Shown here in pieces: positions 49,357 to 56,180 of a stretch of 64,000 nucleotides of DNA. Both the position numbers and the translations under genes were made by a program. Within the stretch, counting starts at the first letter, position 1. The number at the start of each line of letters is the position of its first letter. The notes beneath the pieces are model-generated. The model had not been told where the DNA came from. It saw only the letters and a list, made by a program, of their open reading frames with translations, and did no database searches. The stretch comes from Micromonospora humi. GTDB taxonomy: Bacteria > Actinomycetota > Actinomycetes > Mycobacteriales > Micromonosporaceae. Location of the stretch: assembly GCF_900090105.1 (NCBI RefSeq), contig NZ_FMDM01000002.1, positions 360,995-424,994 of the forward strand. The letters run 5' to 3'.

Positions 49357-49476
49357 TCACTTGCAGGTGGTGACGCTCAGCGAGCTGTCGCCGCAGAGCA
49401 ACAGGCTGGCCTGGCTGCCACCGCCGGTACGCTCGGCGGCCGGCAGCTCCATCCCCTGGAGGTCGAGCAGAGCCAT
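49357..49476 (-). CDS. amfS: SapB/AmfS-type class III lanthipeptide precursor 1
   Basis: A 39-residue peptide with the same leader as its neighbour (LLDLQGMELP) and the core SQASLLLCGDSSLSVTTCK. The Ser/Cys pattern for two rings (Cys28, Cys38) is kept. Its ATG at 49476 is only 6 bases after the LanKC stop, and the AAGGAGG ribosome-binding site lies inside the end of the LanKC gene. This suggests strong, coupled translation. The Gln and the terminal Lys are departures from SapB and would make the product more basic at its C-terminus. Confidence 0.93.
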   Translation of the reverse strand: MALLDLQGMELPAAERTGGGSQASLLLCGDSSLSVTTCK

Positions 49477-49482
49477 GTCGAT

Positions 49483-52095
49483 TCACCTCCTTCCGGTCAC
49501 GTCGGTGCGGGGTCGCCCCGGGGAAGCCGGGGGGTCGGTGGCCGCCCGGCCCGCGCCCGCGACGGTCGTCGCGCCGGGCAGCGGGGTCAGGAACGGCAGG
49601 TGGAGCGGGTCGTCCGGCCGGGTCGCGGCGAGCGCGGCGAGCACCCCGGCGGTGCCGGTGGCCAGGTCCATGGAGAGCCGCAGGAGCTGGTCGCCGGGGA
49701 AGGCGGGCCGGTCGGCGTACGGCAGCGCGTGCCAGCCGAGCAGCCGGGCCTGCCGCCGAGCCGTGTCCCGGTCACCGCGCTCGGCGAGGTAGGCGACGAT
49801 CCCGGCGCGGCCGGCGAAGAGGCCGGACTGCGCGTAGAACGGGGAGTCGGCGCAGCGGCGGATCGCGGTCGCGTCGTCGCGCAGCTCGTCGTCGGGCCGG
49901 TGCCGCAGATACTGGTCGAGGACCAACCCGATGCCGACGCTCCCCTCGGCCAGGTAGGGCATGGTCCGCCAGCCCTCGTTGACCTCCAGGTGCCCGGCGT
50001 CGCGGCGGACGCAGCGACGCAGGTCCTGGCGGAGCGCGGTGCGCGCGTGGTCGAGCAGGTCGGCATCGCCGTACCGCTCGTACATCCGCAGCAGCATCAG
50101 CGCCACGCCGGCCCCACCCCGCATCAGCCCGGCGTACGGGTGCCGCCCGCCGCTGATCTCGGCGACCGAGTCGACGTCACCGAGGCGGCCGACCACCACG
50201 TCGACGGCCCGCCGGGCGGCGTCGGCGTACCGCCGCTCACCGGTGCGGCCGGCGAAGTGCGCCAGGTTCAGCGCGATGCCGGGCAGCCCGCCGGTCAGGT
50301 CGTCGCGCAGCTCGGTCCAGGGCTGGTCGAGGCAGAGGTCGAGCAGGCGCAGCGCCTCGTCGGTGTGGCCGAGCAGGTCCAGCGCGTACGCGATGCCGTG
50401 CAGCCCGTCGTAGAGGCCGAGGCGGCTGCCGGAGGCGGGCTCGCGTACCCGGTCGATCAGCCACCGCTCGTGCGCGGGGTCGGTGCCGGCGCCGCCGGCG
50501 TGCAGCGCCCAGAGCACCCCGGCCGCGCCGTACGCCAGGTTGAGCCCGCCGTCGGCGCCGGCGAACTGGCGGATGTCGCCGGGGAAGAGCCGGTCGTCGC
50601 GCTCCGGCGTGGCGCTCGCGGTGATCGCCTGGGCGAGCCGGTCGCGCAGGCCCGGCCAGTCGTCCGGGTCGATCGTGACGACGTGGCGCAGGTCCGCCCG
50701 CCGTCCGCCCACGATCACCTCGACCGCCTCGTCCAGCAGCTCGCGCGGCACCGGGAAGTTCTCGGCGACCACGTCGGCCAGGTGCGCCGCCTTGGCCGGG
50801 GCCAGCCGCAGCATCGCGGTCAGCGGCAGGAACAGGGCCAGGCGCAGGCAGGCCAGCGCGTACCGGTCGACCTCGGCGCCGACGCGGTCGCGCGGCGCGG
50901 CGAACGCCTGGTTGCGCAGCGCGGGCCGGGTCGCCTCGGCGACGTCGGCGGCGACCTCGAAGTCGATCAGGGTCACCGCGCCGTCGTCGCCGACCATGAC
51001 GTTGAACATGTGCAGGTCGCCGTAGACGACGCCGTGCGCGTGGATGGCGGCGACGGCCTCGGCGACCTGGCGGTGCACGTCCAGCGCCCAGCGGGTGTAG
51101 TCGGCCCGGTCGGCGTCGGCGTTGACCAGCGGGTACCGCTCCACGACCAGCTGGTTGAGCGGGCGGCCCTCGACGAACGCCAACGCGAGGAACTCGTGCC
51201 CGCCGAAGCTGAACTCGTCGTGCACCCGCACCAGGTGCGGCACGTCGGCCAGCCGTCGGAGCGTCTCCGCCTCGCGGCGCAGCCGGGTCACCGCGTCGGC
51301 GCCGGTGGCGTCCAGGCCGGCGTGCGGGCGCGCCTCCTTGAGCACCACCCGCTGGTCGGTGCGGGTGTCGCGGGCCTCGTACAGGCCGCCGCCGTTGGAG
51401 AAGTGGATGACCTTCTCGATCCGGTACGGCAGGTCGGTCGTCGTCGCGGCGTTGCGGGCGGCCAGGTGCGGGGCGAGGAAGTCCGGCAGCGTCACCCACT
51501 CCGGCACGTGGAACACCGGGTCCCGCCGGTCGGGCACCAGCACGCCGTCCGCGTCCTCGATCGCCGGCACGGTCTGCCCGTCGGCGGAGACGCAGTAGCG
51601 GGCGGCGAAACCGCCGTAGCGCAGGTACACCGGGCCGTCGCCGTAGCGCAGGTCGCTGAGGACGTACGGCCCCTGCTCGCCGTCGAGGAGGCCGGCGAGC
51701 TCCTTGGCGGTCAGCTCCAGCTCGGCGTCGTCCCGCGGGTAGACGGTGACGAACTTTCCGCTGGCGCCGCGCCGCGCGTACTTGCTGTTGCGCATGAGCA
51801 GCAGGCGCGGGCCGCGCAGGTGCTTGAACGGGATGCCCCGGGGCCGGCAGTAGTCCACGACCCGGGCGAGCACGCGCTCCGCGTTGTCGAGCCGGGCCGA
51901 CACGTGGATCTTCCAGCCCTGCGCGGGAAGGGAACCGTCGACCGGGCCGTGGATCAGCCAGTCGTCCTTGACCTCGCACTCCCAGCCCTCCGGCACCGGA
52001 CCGGTCGAGTAGCCGCCGGTCTCGACGGTGGCGCTGGCCAGCGAGTCGTAGAAGAGCGGATCGACCGCGCAGTACGAGTCGTAGCGTTCGTCCAT
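49483..52095 (-). CDS. lanKC: Class III lanthionine synthetase LanKC (RamC/AmfT-like)
   Basis: An 870-residue trifunctional enzyme. The N-terminal lyase-like domain (1-230) begins with YDSYCAVDPLFYDSL. A Ser/Thr kinase-like domain (235-500) has VVLKEARPHAGLD, the catalytic loop YGDLHMFNVMV and LIDFEVA. A LanC-like cyclase domain (530-845) shows the Gly-rich repeats GLHGIAYAL, GLPGIALNL, RGGAGVALML and GRAGIVAYL. No zinc-ligating Cys-Cys-His set is seen in it, which is normal for class III. It phosphorylates, eliminates and cyclises the precursor peptides encoded directly after it. GGAGG lies 9 bases before the ATG at 52095. Confidence 0.95.
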   Translation of the reverse strand: MDERYDSYCAVDPLFYDSLASATVETGGYSTGPVPEGWECEVKDDWLIHGPVDGSLPAQGWKIHVSARLDNAERVLARVVDYCRPRGIPFKHLRGPRLLLMRNSKYARRGASGKFVTVYPRDDAELELTAKELAGLLDGEQGPYVLSDLRYGDGPVYLRYGGFAARYCVSADGQTVPAIEDADGVLVPDRRDPVFHVPEWVTLPDFLAPHLAARNAATTTDLPYRIEKVIHFSNGGGLYEARDTRTDQRVVLKEARPHAGLDATGADAVTRLRREAETLRRLADVPHLVRVHDEFSFGGHEFLALAFVEGRPLNQLVVERYPLVNADADRADYTRWALDVHRQVAEAVAAIHAHGVVYGDLHMFNVMVGDDGAVTLIDFEVAADVAEATRPALRNQAFAAPRDRVGAEVDRYALACLRLALFLPLTAMLRLAPAKAAHLADVVAENFPVPRELLDEAVEVIVGGRRADLRHVVTIDPDDWPGLRDRLAQAITASATPERDDRLFPGDIRQFAGADGGLNLAYGAAGVLWALHAGGAGTDPAHERWLIDRVREPASGSRLGLYDGLHGIAYALDLLGHTDEALRLLDLCLDQPWTELRDDLTGGLPGIALNLAHFAGRTGERRYADAARRAVDVVVGRLGDVDSVAEISGGRHPYAGLMRGGAGVALMLLRMYERYGDADLLDHARTALRQDLRRCVRRDAGHLEVNEGWRTMPYLAEGSVGIGLVLDQYLRHRPDDELRDDATAIRRCADSPFYAQSGLFAGRAGIVAYLAERGDRDTARRQARLLGWHALPYADRPAFPGDQLLRLSMDLATGTAGVLAALAATRPDDPLHLPFLTPLPGATTVAGAGRAATDPPASPGRPRTDVTGRR

Positions 52096-52329
52096 GTCGG
52101 GTGCCTCCACCGGCTGATCGGTTGACGTCAATCCTGCGGATGGCGGAGGCGCGGGCCCAGTGCGATGAGTCATGACGCGGCGGTGAGTTCCGCACTGCGA
52201 AGTCGTGACAAGAGCGGAGTTTGAATTCGCGAACAGCGGTTGACCTGTCGTGGAGAGGTCAGTGATGAGTTCTCCGGCCCACGGCAGTCATACCTACGAC
52301 GGGACACCACGAGGCGGAAGGACGACCGG
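52096..52329. promoter_or_regulatory. Divergent promoter region of lanKC and the ECF sigma gene
   Basis: A 234-base region between divergent starts. It contains the palindrome TTGACGTCAA (52122-52131), 27 bases upstream of the lanKC ATG, and TGACCT/AGGTCA arms near 52243-52260 on the sigma side. Either may bind a regulator, but no RamR-type site can be proven by eye. An open frame on the plus strand from 52240 reads into the sigma gene but lacks a convincing start. Confidence 0.45.
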
Positions 52330-53292
52330 ATGGGCGAGATCGACGAGTCGGCGTTCTCGGGGCTGGCCGAGCGCCACCGGCGGGAGCTGCACGTGCACTG
52401 CTACCGGATGCTCGGCTCGTTCGAGGACGCCGAGGACACGGTGCAGGAGACGTACCTGCGGGCCTGGCGGCGGCGGGAGACCTACCAGGGGCGGTCCACG
52501 TTCCGGGCCTGGCTCTACCGCATCGCCACCAACGCCTGCCTGGACCGGCTGGCCAGGAGCCGGCCGGAACCGGCGGCCGGTGGCGAGGTGCGCTGGCTCC
52601 AGCCGTACCCGGACCGGCTGCTCGACGAACTGCCCGCCGCCGGCGCGGACGAGCCGGAGACGCTCGCGGTGGCGCGGGAGACGATCGAGCTGGCGTACGT
52701 GGTGGCGGTGCAACACCTCGCGCCTCGCCCCCGGGCCGTGCTGATCCTGCGCGACGTGCTCGGCTGGCCGGCGAAGGACGTCGCCGAGCTGCTCGGCGAC
52801 TCCGTCAACTCGGTGAACAGCGCGCTGCAACGGGCCCGCGCGGGCATGCGCGAGCACCTGCCCGCCGAGCGGCAGGACTGGACCGGCGGCGAGGGCGACG
52901 CCGGTACCCGCGACCTGGTCCGCCGTTTCACCGACGCCAGCGTGGCCACCGACATCCCCGCGCTCACCGCGCTGCTGCGCGACGACGTCCGGTGCGCGAT
53001 GCCGCCCACCCCGGGCCTGCGCGTCGGCCGCGACGCGGTGGTGAAGGACTGGATCGACGACGGCTTCGAGGGCATGACCGGCCTGCGCGGCGTCCCCACC
53101 GCGGTGAACCGGCAGCCGGCGGTCGCCTTCTATCACCTGCGGGAGGGCTCGTACCTGCCGTTGACGCTCGACGTCCTGCGCGTCACCGGCGGGGCGATCA
53201 CCGAGATCTTCACCTTCGACGCCGACCGCTTCGCCGGCCTCGGGCTGCCGGAGCGCCTGCCCGCAACCTCACCCCAGGAAGGCACGACATGA
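52330..53292 (+). CDS. ECF sigma factor with C-terminal SnoaL-like domain
   Basis: A 320-residue sigma factor. Region 2 shows YRMLGSFEDAEDTVQETYLRAWRRR and FRAWLYRIATNACLDRL; region 4 shows VLILRDVLGWPAKDVAELLG and VNSALQRARAGM. The C-terminal 120 residues form a SnoaL/NTF2-like domain (TRDLVRRFTDASVATDIPALTALLRDDV, LTLDVLRVTGGAITEIFTFD) that replaces an anti-sigma factor in such ECF groups. Its stop overlaps the next ATG (ATGA). It is divergent from lanKC, so a role in that cluster is possible but unproven. Confidence 0.88.
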   Translation: MGEIDESAFSGLAERHRRELHVHCYRMLGSFEDAEDTVQETYLRAWRRRETYQGRSTFRAWLYRIATNACLDRLARSRPEPAAGGEVRWLQPYPDRLLDELPAAGADEPETLAVARETIELAYVVAVQHLAPRPRAVLILRDVLGWPAKDVAELLGDSVNSVNSALQRARAGMREHLPAERQDWTGGEGDAGTRDLVRRFTDASVATDIPALTALLRDDVRCAMPPTPGLRVGRDAVVKDWIDDGFEGMTGLRGVPTAVNRQPAVAFYHLREGSYLPLTLDVLRVTGGAITEIFTFDADRFAGLGLPERLPATSPQEGTT

Positions 53293-53714
53293 CCAGCACC
53301 ACTGACCTTGCCGGCACGGCGTCCAACCGTACCGGCCGGTTCCGCCGACTCGCCGGCACCGGACTGCTCGCCACGCTCGTCGCGGTGGTGGTGACCACCC
53401 TGGCCGCCGCGCTCGCACGCGCCGCGGGCGTCGACTTCGCGATCCCGGACGGCGGCGAGACGATCCCGCTGTCCGGGTTCGCCGTGCTGACCGGCGTCTT
53501 CTCGCTCGTGGGCGTGGTGATCGCCGCCGCCCTGCTGCGGTGGAGCGCCCACCCCGCCCGGCGGTTCCTCTGGACGTCGGTGACGCTGACCGCGATCTCG
53601 CTCGTCCCGCCGTTCCTGGTCGGCGCCGCCCCCACCACCGCGCTGACCCTGCTCGCCCTGCACCTGATCCCCGCCGCCGTGATGATCCCGACCCTGACCC
53701 GTGCCCTCTCCTGA
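53289..53714 (+). CDS. DUF6069 family membrane protein
   Basis: A 141-residue protein with four hydrophobic helices (about residues 25-47, 63-85, 95-115 and 117-138), matching the small DUF6069 membrane family. The function is unknown. It is translationally coupled to the ECF sigma factor with SnoaL-like tail (ATGA overlap), so it probably belongs to the regulator's own operon, perhaps sensing or responding at the membrane. Confidence 0.78.
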   Translation: MTSTTDLAGTASNRTGRFRRLAGTGLLATLVAVVVTTLAAALARAAGVDFAIPDGGETIPLSGFAVLTGVFSLVGVVIAAALLRWSAHPARRFLWTSVTLTAISLVPPFLVGAAPTTALTLLALHLIPAAVMIPTLTRALS

Positions 53715-53729
53715 ACCGGGCGGGCATCT

Positions 53730-53809
53730 CGTCGATCTTGGACTTGCGGTGCCAGAACATGTCCACGTCACCCGCTTATCGGAGGCGCGCCACAACTCCA
53801 TGATCGACG
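53730..53809. repeat. Intergenic dyad element, copy 3
   Basis: CGTCGATCTTGG (53730) and CCATGATCGACG (53798) are inverted repeats with one mismatch. The sequence before the right arm (GAGGCGCGCCACAACTCCA) closely resembles that of copy 1 at 17550 (GAGGCGCCACAAGTCCA). It begins 15 bases after the DUF6069 stop and may act as its terminator. Confidence 0.6.
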
Positions 53810-53929
53810 GAACGTTCGGCAGGCGGGCGGCCAGGGCGCGGTCAGTGGGGCAGTGGCGGGTCTCGGCAGGGCCAAGCGGTGCGCCCGGGCCAGGGCCGCC
53901 GTCGCGCGCTCGGCATCACCCACCAGGTG

Positions 53930-54333
53930 GTACGCGGCCGGGCCGCCATAGCGCTGGCCCACGAAGGCGCTGCGCTTCCCGGACGAAGCCGTCGCCCTCT
54001 CCGACCGACCTTCACTCGGCCGGCTTCAGGCGCTGATGGCCCGAGCACATGTCGCCTCCGGACGAGGCGACGTCGCCGCAGCCATCGCCGCCGATGAGGA
54101 TGCCCAACGAGTCTTCGACCTCACGCTTCGCCCGACGTCGAGATCTCCGACGCCGGCGCGCCGGCGTGGCGCCCTTCCGATCCATGCTCTACGCCAGACT
54201 CGGACTGATTCGACAAGGCGAGCAAGCTCAGGCTGATGCCGACCGGCTCCGACCGACGTCACTCACCCGCTCTGCCACTCACATAGAGCTTCACCGCGCG
54301 CTCATGATGGTCAGAGCCGGAAGCGGGCACTGA
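53930..54333 (+). pseudogene. Decayed gene fragment, helical repeat-like
   Basis: One frame reads LMARAHVASGRGDVAAAIAADEDAQRVFDLTLRP. After about 54135 sense is kept only in other frames, for example FRSMLYARLGLIRQGEQAQADADRLRP and THIELHRALMMVRAG to a stop at 54333. The Ala-rich helical pattern resembles the tetratricopeptide-like tail of some actinobacterial regulators. At least one frameshift is needed to join the parts and there is no start region. The strand and the decay are visible; the family is a guess. Confidence 0.4.
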
Positions 54334-54344
54334 AACGTGTCTCG

Positions 54345-54722
54345 TCAGTGGCGGACCAGGCAGAACGGATGCCCTTCGGGATCGGCATAGATACGCCATC
54401 CGCGCCCGTCCGCTCCATCGTCCAACACCGTCGCGCCCAGGGTCAGCACCCGCTCGTGGGCGCGGTCCAGATCCGTAACGCCGAAGTCCAGGTGGAACTG
54501 CTGGGGCCGGCCCGGATCGGGCCAGACCGGTGGCTGGTGGTCCGTCACCCGTTGGAAGGCCAGGACGGGGCCAGACGGTGTGTGCAGGGTCGCCCAACCG
54601 TCGCTGAGTGCCCAACGCTGATCCGGCTGATTGACGGAACCGCCGAGAAGTGTCTGGTAGAACGCGGCAAGCTCGGCCGGGTGCGTGCAGTCCAACACCA
54701 CACACTGCAGGTCAGCGATCAT
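54345..54722 (-). CDS. VOC family protein (glyoxalase-like)
   Basis: A 125-residue single-unit VOC-fold protein built of two beta-alpha-beta-beta-beta modules. Features are LQCVVLDCTHPAELAAFYQTLLGG, the central FHLDFGVTDLDRAHERVLTLGA and the end WRIYADPEGHPFCLV, all typical of the Glyoxalase_6 type. Metal ligands of the fold can be His/Glu but are not conserved clearly here. The function (resistance, isomerase or dioxygenase) cannot be told. It stands alone. Confidence 0.87.
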   Translation of the reverse strand: MIADLQCVVLDCTHPAELAAFYQTLLGGSVNQPDQRWALSDGWATLHTPSGPVLAFQRVTDHQPPVWPDPGRPQQFHLDFGVTDLDRAHERVLTLGATVLDDGADGRGWRIYADPEGHPFCLVRH

Positions 54723-54796
54723 GCGCCGACCCTACGGGGCACCGCCGGTTGTCGATAGCCGGCGAGTTTCTGCCGGGTTGACTGCTGAACACGGCG

Positions 54797-55171
54797 TCAG
54801 CTCGGAGGCGCTGCGGCACCCCAGTGCCGCAGCGCCGCGAGCACGGGGATCAAGTTTCGACCACGTTCGGTCAACTCATAGCTGACCCGGGGCGGCCAAC
54901 CGGGTGTACGGCGTCGTTCGAGTACGCCTGCCGACGTCAACTGGGCCAGCCGCTCCGAGAGCACCTTGTCGGACAGGGTGGGCAGGGCGCGGGCCAACTC
55001 GGAGTAGCTGCGCCCGCCGCGCAGGAACTCCCCGAACACCAACGGCGTCCATCGTCCCTTCAACACGGCCAGCGTGATCTCGATCGGGCAGGACGGATCC
55101 GGCTCGGCGGCCGCCGGGGGGCACCCGCCCAGCACTCCGACCCCACCGTGACCAACTGTTTGGTGAGCCAC
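54797..55171 (-). CDS. HxlR family transcriptional regulator
   Basis: A 124-residue winged helix regulator. It has the HxlR signature PSCPIEITLAVLKGRWTPLVFGEFLRGGRSYSEL, with the redox-type Cys before the helix, followed by LPTLSDKVLSERLAQLTSAGVLERR and the wing VSYELTERGRNLIPVL. Some members sense electrophiles or quinones via that Cys. AGGAGGGGG lies before the GTG at 55171. It is divergent from the MBL-fold hydrolase at 55288, which is its probable target. Confidence 0.9.
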   Translation of the reverse strand: MAHQTVGHGGVGVLGGCPPAAAEPDPSCPIEITLAVLKGRWTPLVFGEFLRGGRSYSELARALPTLSDKVLSERLAQLTSAGVLERRRTPGWPPRVSYELTERGRNLIPVLAALRHWGAAAPPS

Positions 55172-55287
55172 AAAGCCCCCTCCTAGCGTCAGCCCGGAAC
55201 GCGGCGTTCGCAGTGGCGACTCCACCCCGGACGCCACCGCAACCGTCTCGATGACAACACATCACACCAGATAACGGAGGTTCCATC

Positions 55288-56121
55288 ATGCGTGTGCATC
55301 ATCTCAACTGCGGCTCGATGGTCGCCGTCGAGCCGGTCGCCGGCCCGGGCCCTGGGCAGCCGGGCGGCGGTGACCCGACGCCGCTGCCCGCCGTCTGTCA
55401 CTGCCTGCTCGTCGAGACCGACACCGACGGGCTCGTGCTGGTGGAGACCGGGTTCGGCCGAGCCGACGTCGAGGCGCCGGAGCGGACCCTCGACCCGAAC
55501 TTCCTGAGGTGGGCCCGACCGGCGCTCGACCCCGCGGAGACCGCGATCAGTCAGGTCGTCGCACTCGGCTTCGCGCCCGCCGACGTACGGCACGTGGTCC
55601 TCACCCACCTGCACCAGGACCACACGGGCGGGTTGTCCGACTTCCCGCACGCCCGGGTCCACATCTCGGCGGACGAACTGGCGACCGCACCGGACGGTGG
55701 CCATTATCCGGCGGCTCACCTCGCCCATCGGCCGGACTGGGTCACCTATCCCAGCACGGGCGGCGAGCACTGGTACGACTTCGCGGGTGTGCGCCGGGCG
55801 GCCGGCCTGGCTGCGGACATCCTGCTGATTCCGTTCGCCGGTCACACCCCCGGCCACACTGCCGTGGCGGTGCGCGCCGACGGCGGCTGGCTGGTGCACG
55901 CCGGCGACGCGTACTTCCACCAGAACGAGATCCGGCCCGAGCCCGGGCCGCTCCCGCCGGCGATGGACCAGCTCCAAGCTGCCGTCGAAACCGACCGCGG
56001 CCTCCGGCTGGCCAACCTGGACCGGTTGCGCCGGGTCCTCCGGGACCACCCCACCGAGGTACGGGTGGTGCCGGCGCACGACCCGTGGGAGTTCGAGCGT
56101 TACGCCAGTGGCCAGGCGTAG
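55288..56121 (+). CDS. MBL-fold metallo-hydrolase
   Basis: A 277-residue metallo-beta-lactamase-fold enzyme. The metal-binding HxHxDH motif is HLHQDH, with further ligands in FAGHTPGH, VHAGDAYF and VVPAHDPW. It resembles quorum-quenching lactonase or glyoxalase II-like hydrolases, but the substrate is unknown. GGAGG lies 7 bases before the ATG. It is divergent from the HxlR regulator, which likely controls it; the two are 116 bases apart. Confidence 0.88.
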   Translation: MRVHHLNCGSMVAVEPVAGPGPGQPGGGDPTPLPAVCHCLLVETDTDGLVLVETGFGRADVEAPERTLDPNFLRWARPALDPAETAISQVVALGFAPADVRHVVLTHLHQDHTGGLSDFPHARVHISADELATAPDGGHYPAAHLAHRPDWVTYPSTGGEHWYDFAGVRRAAGLAADILLIPFAGHTPGHTAVAVRADGGWLVHAGDAYFHQNEIRPEPGPLPPAMDQLQAAVETDRGLRLANLDRLRRVLRDHPTEVRVVPAHDPWEFERYASGQA

Positions 56122-56127
56122 GTGTGT

Positions 56128-56178
56128 TAAGCGGGGGCCCCTCCTCTACCCAAAGCGTTAAGAAGGGGCCCCGCCTTA
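56128..56178. terminator. Bidirectional hairpin, GGGGCCCC intergenic element
   Basis: TAAGCGGGGGCCCC and GGGGCCCCGCCTTA pair with two mismatches across 23 bases. The two halves are also imperfect direct repeats (GTTAAG before GGGGCCCC). It fills the gap between convergent stops at 56121 and 56181. Similar GTTAAG-GGGGCCCC hairpins are, from memory, frequent between Micromonospora genes. Confidence 0.7.
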
Positions 56179-56180
56179 CA

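Larger units (their letters stand above)
53715..54344. other. Gene-poor stretch, 630 bp
   Basis: No intact gene is supported. The left part carries a dyad element (53730-53809) and the right part a decayed coding fragment (about 53930-54333). Short frames on both strands here lack ribosome-binding sites and family features. Confidence 0.65.

Noticed and set aside
49187..49476. Precursor pair as an assembly duplication
   Set aside because: The copies differ at several codons (including synonymous changes) and have different ribosome-binding sites, so they are two real genes.
52240..52329. Upstream extension of the ECF sigma factor
   Set aside because: The added 30 residues lack sigma-like sequence and no ribosome-binding site precedes the earlier start codon.
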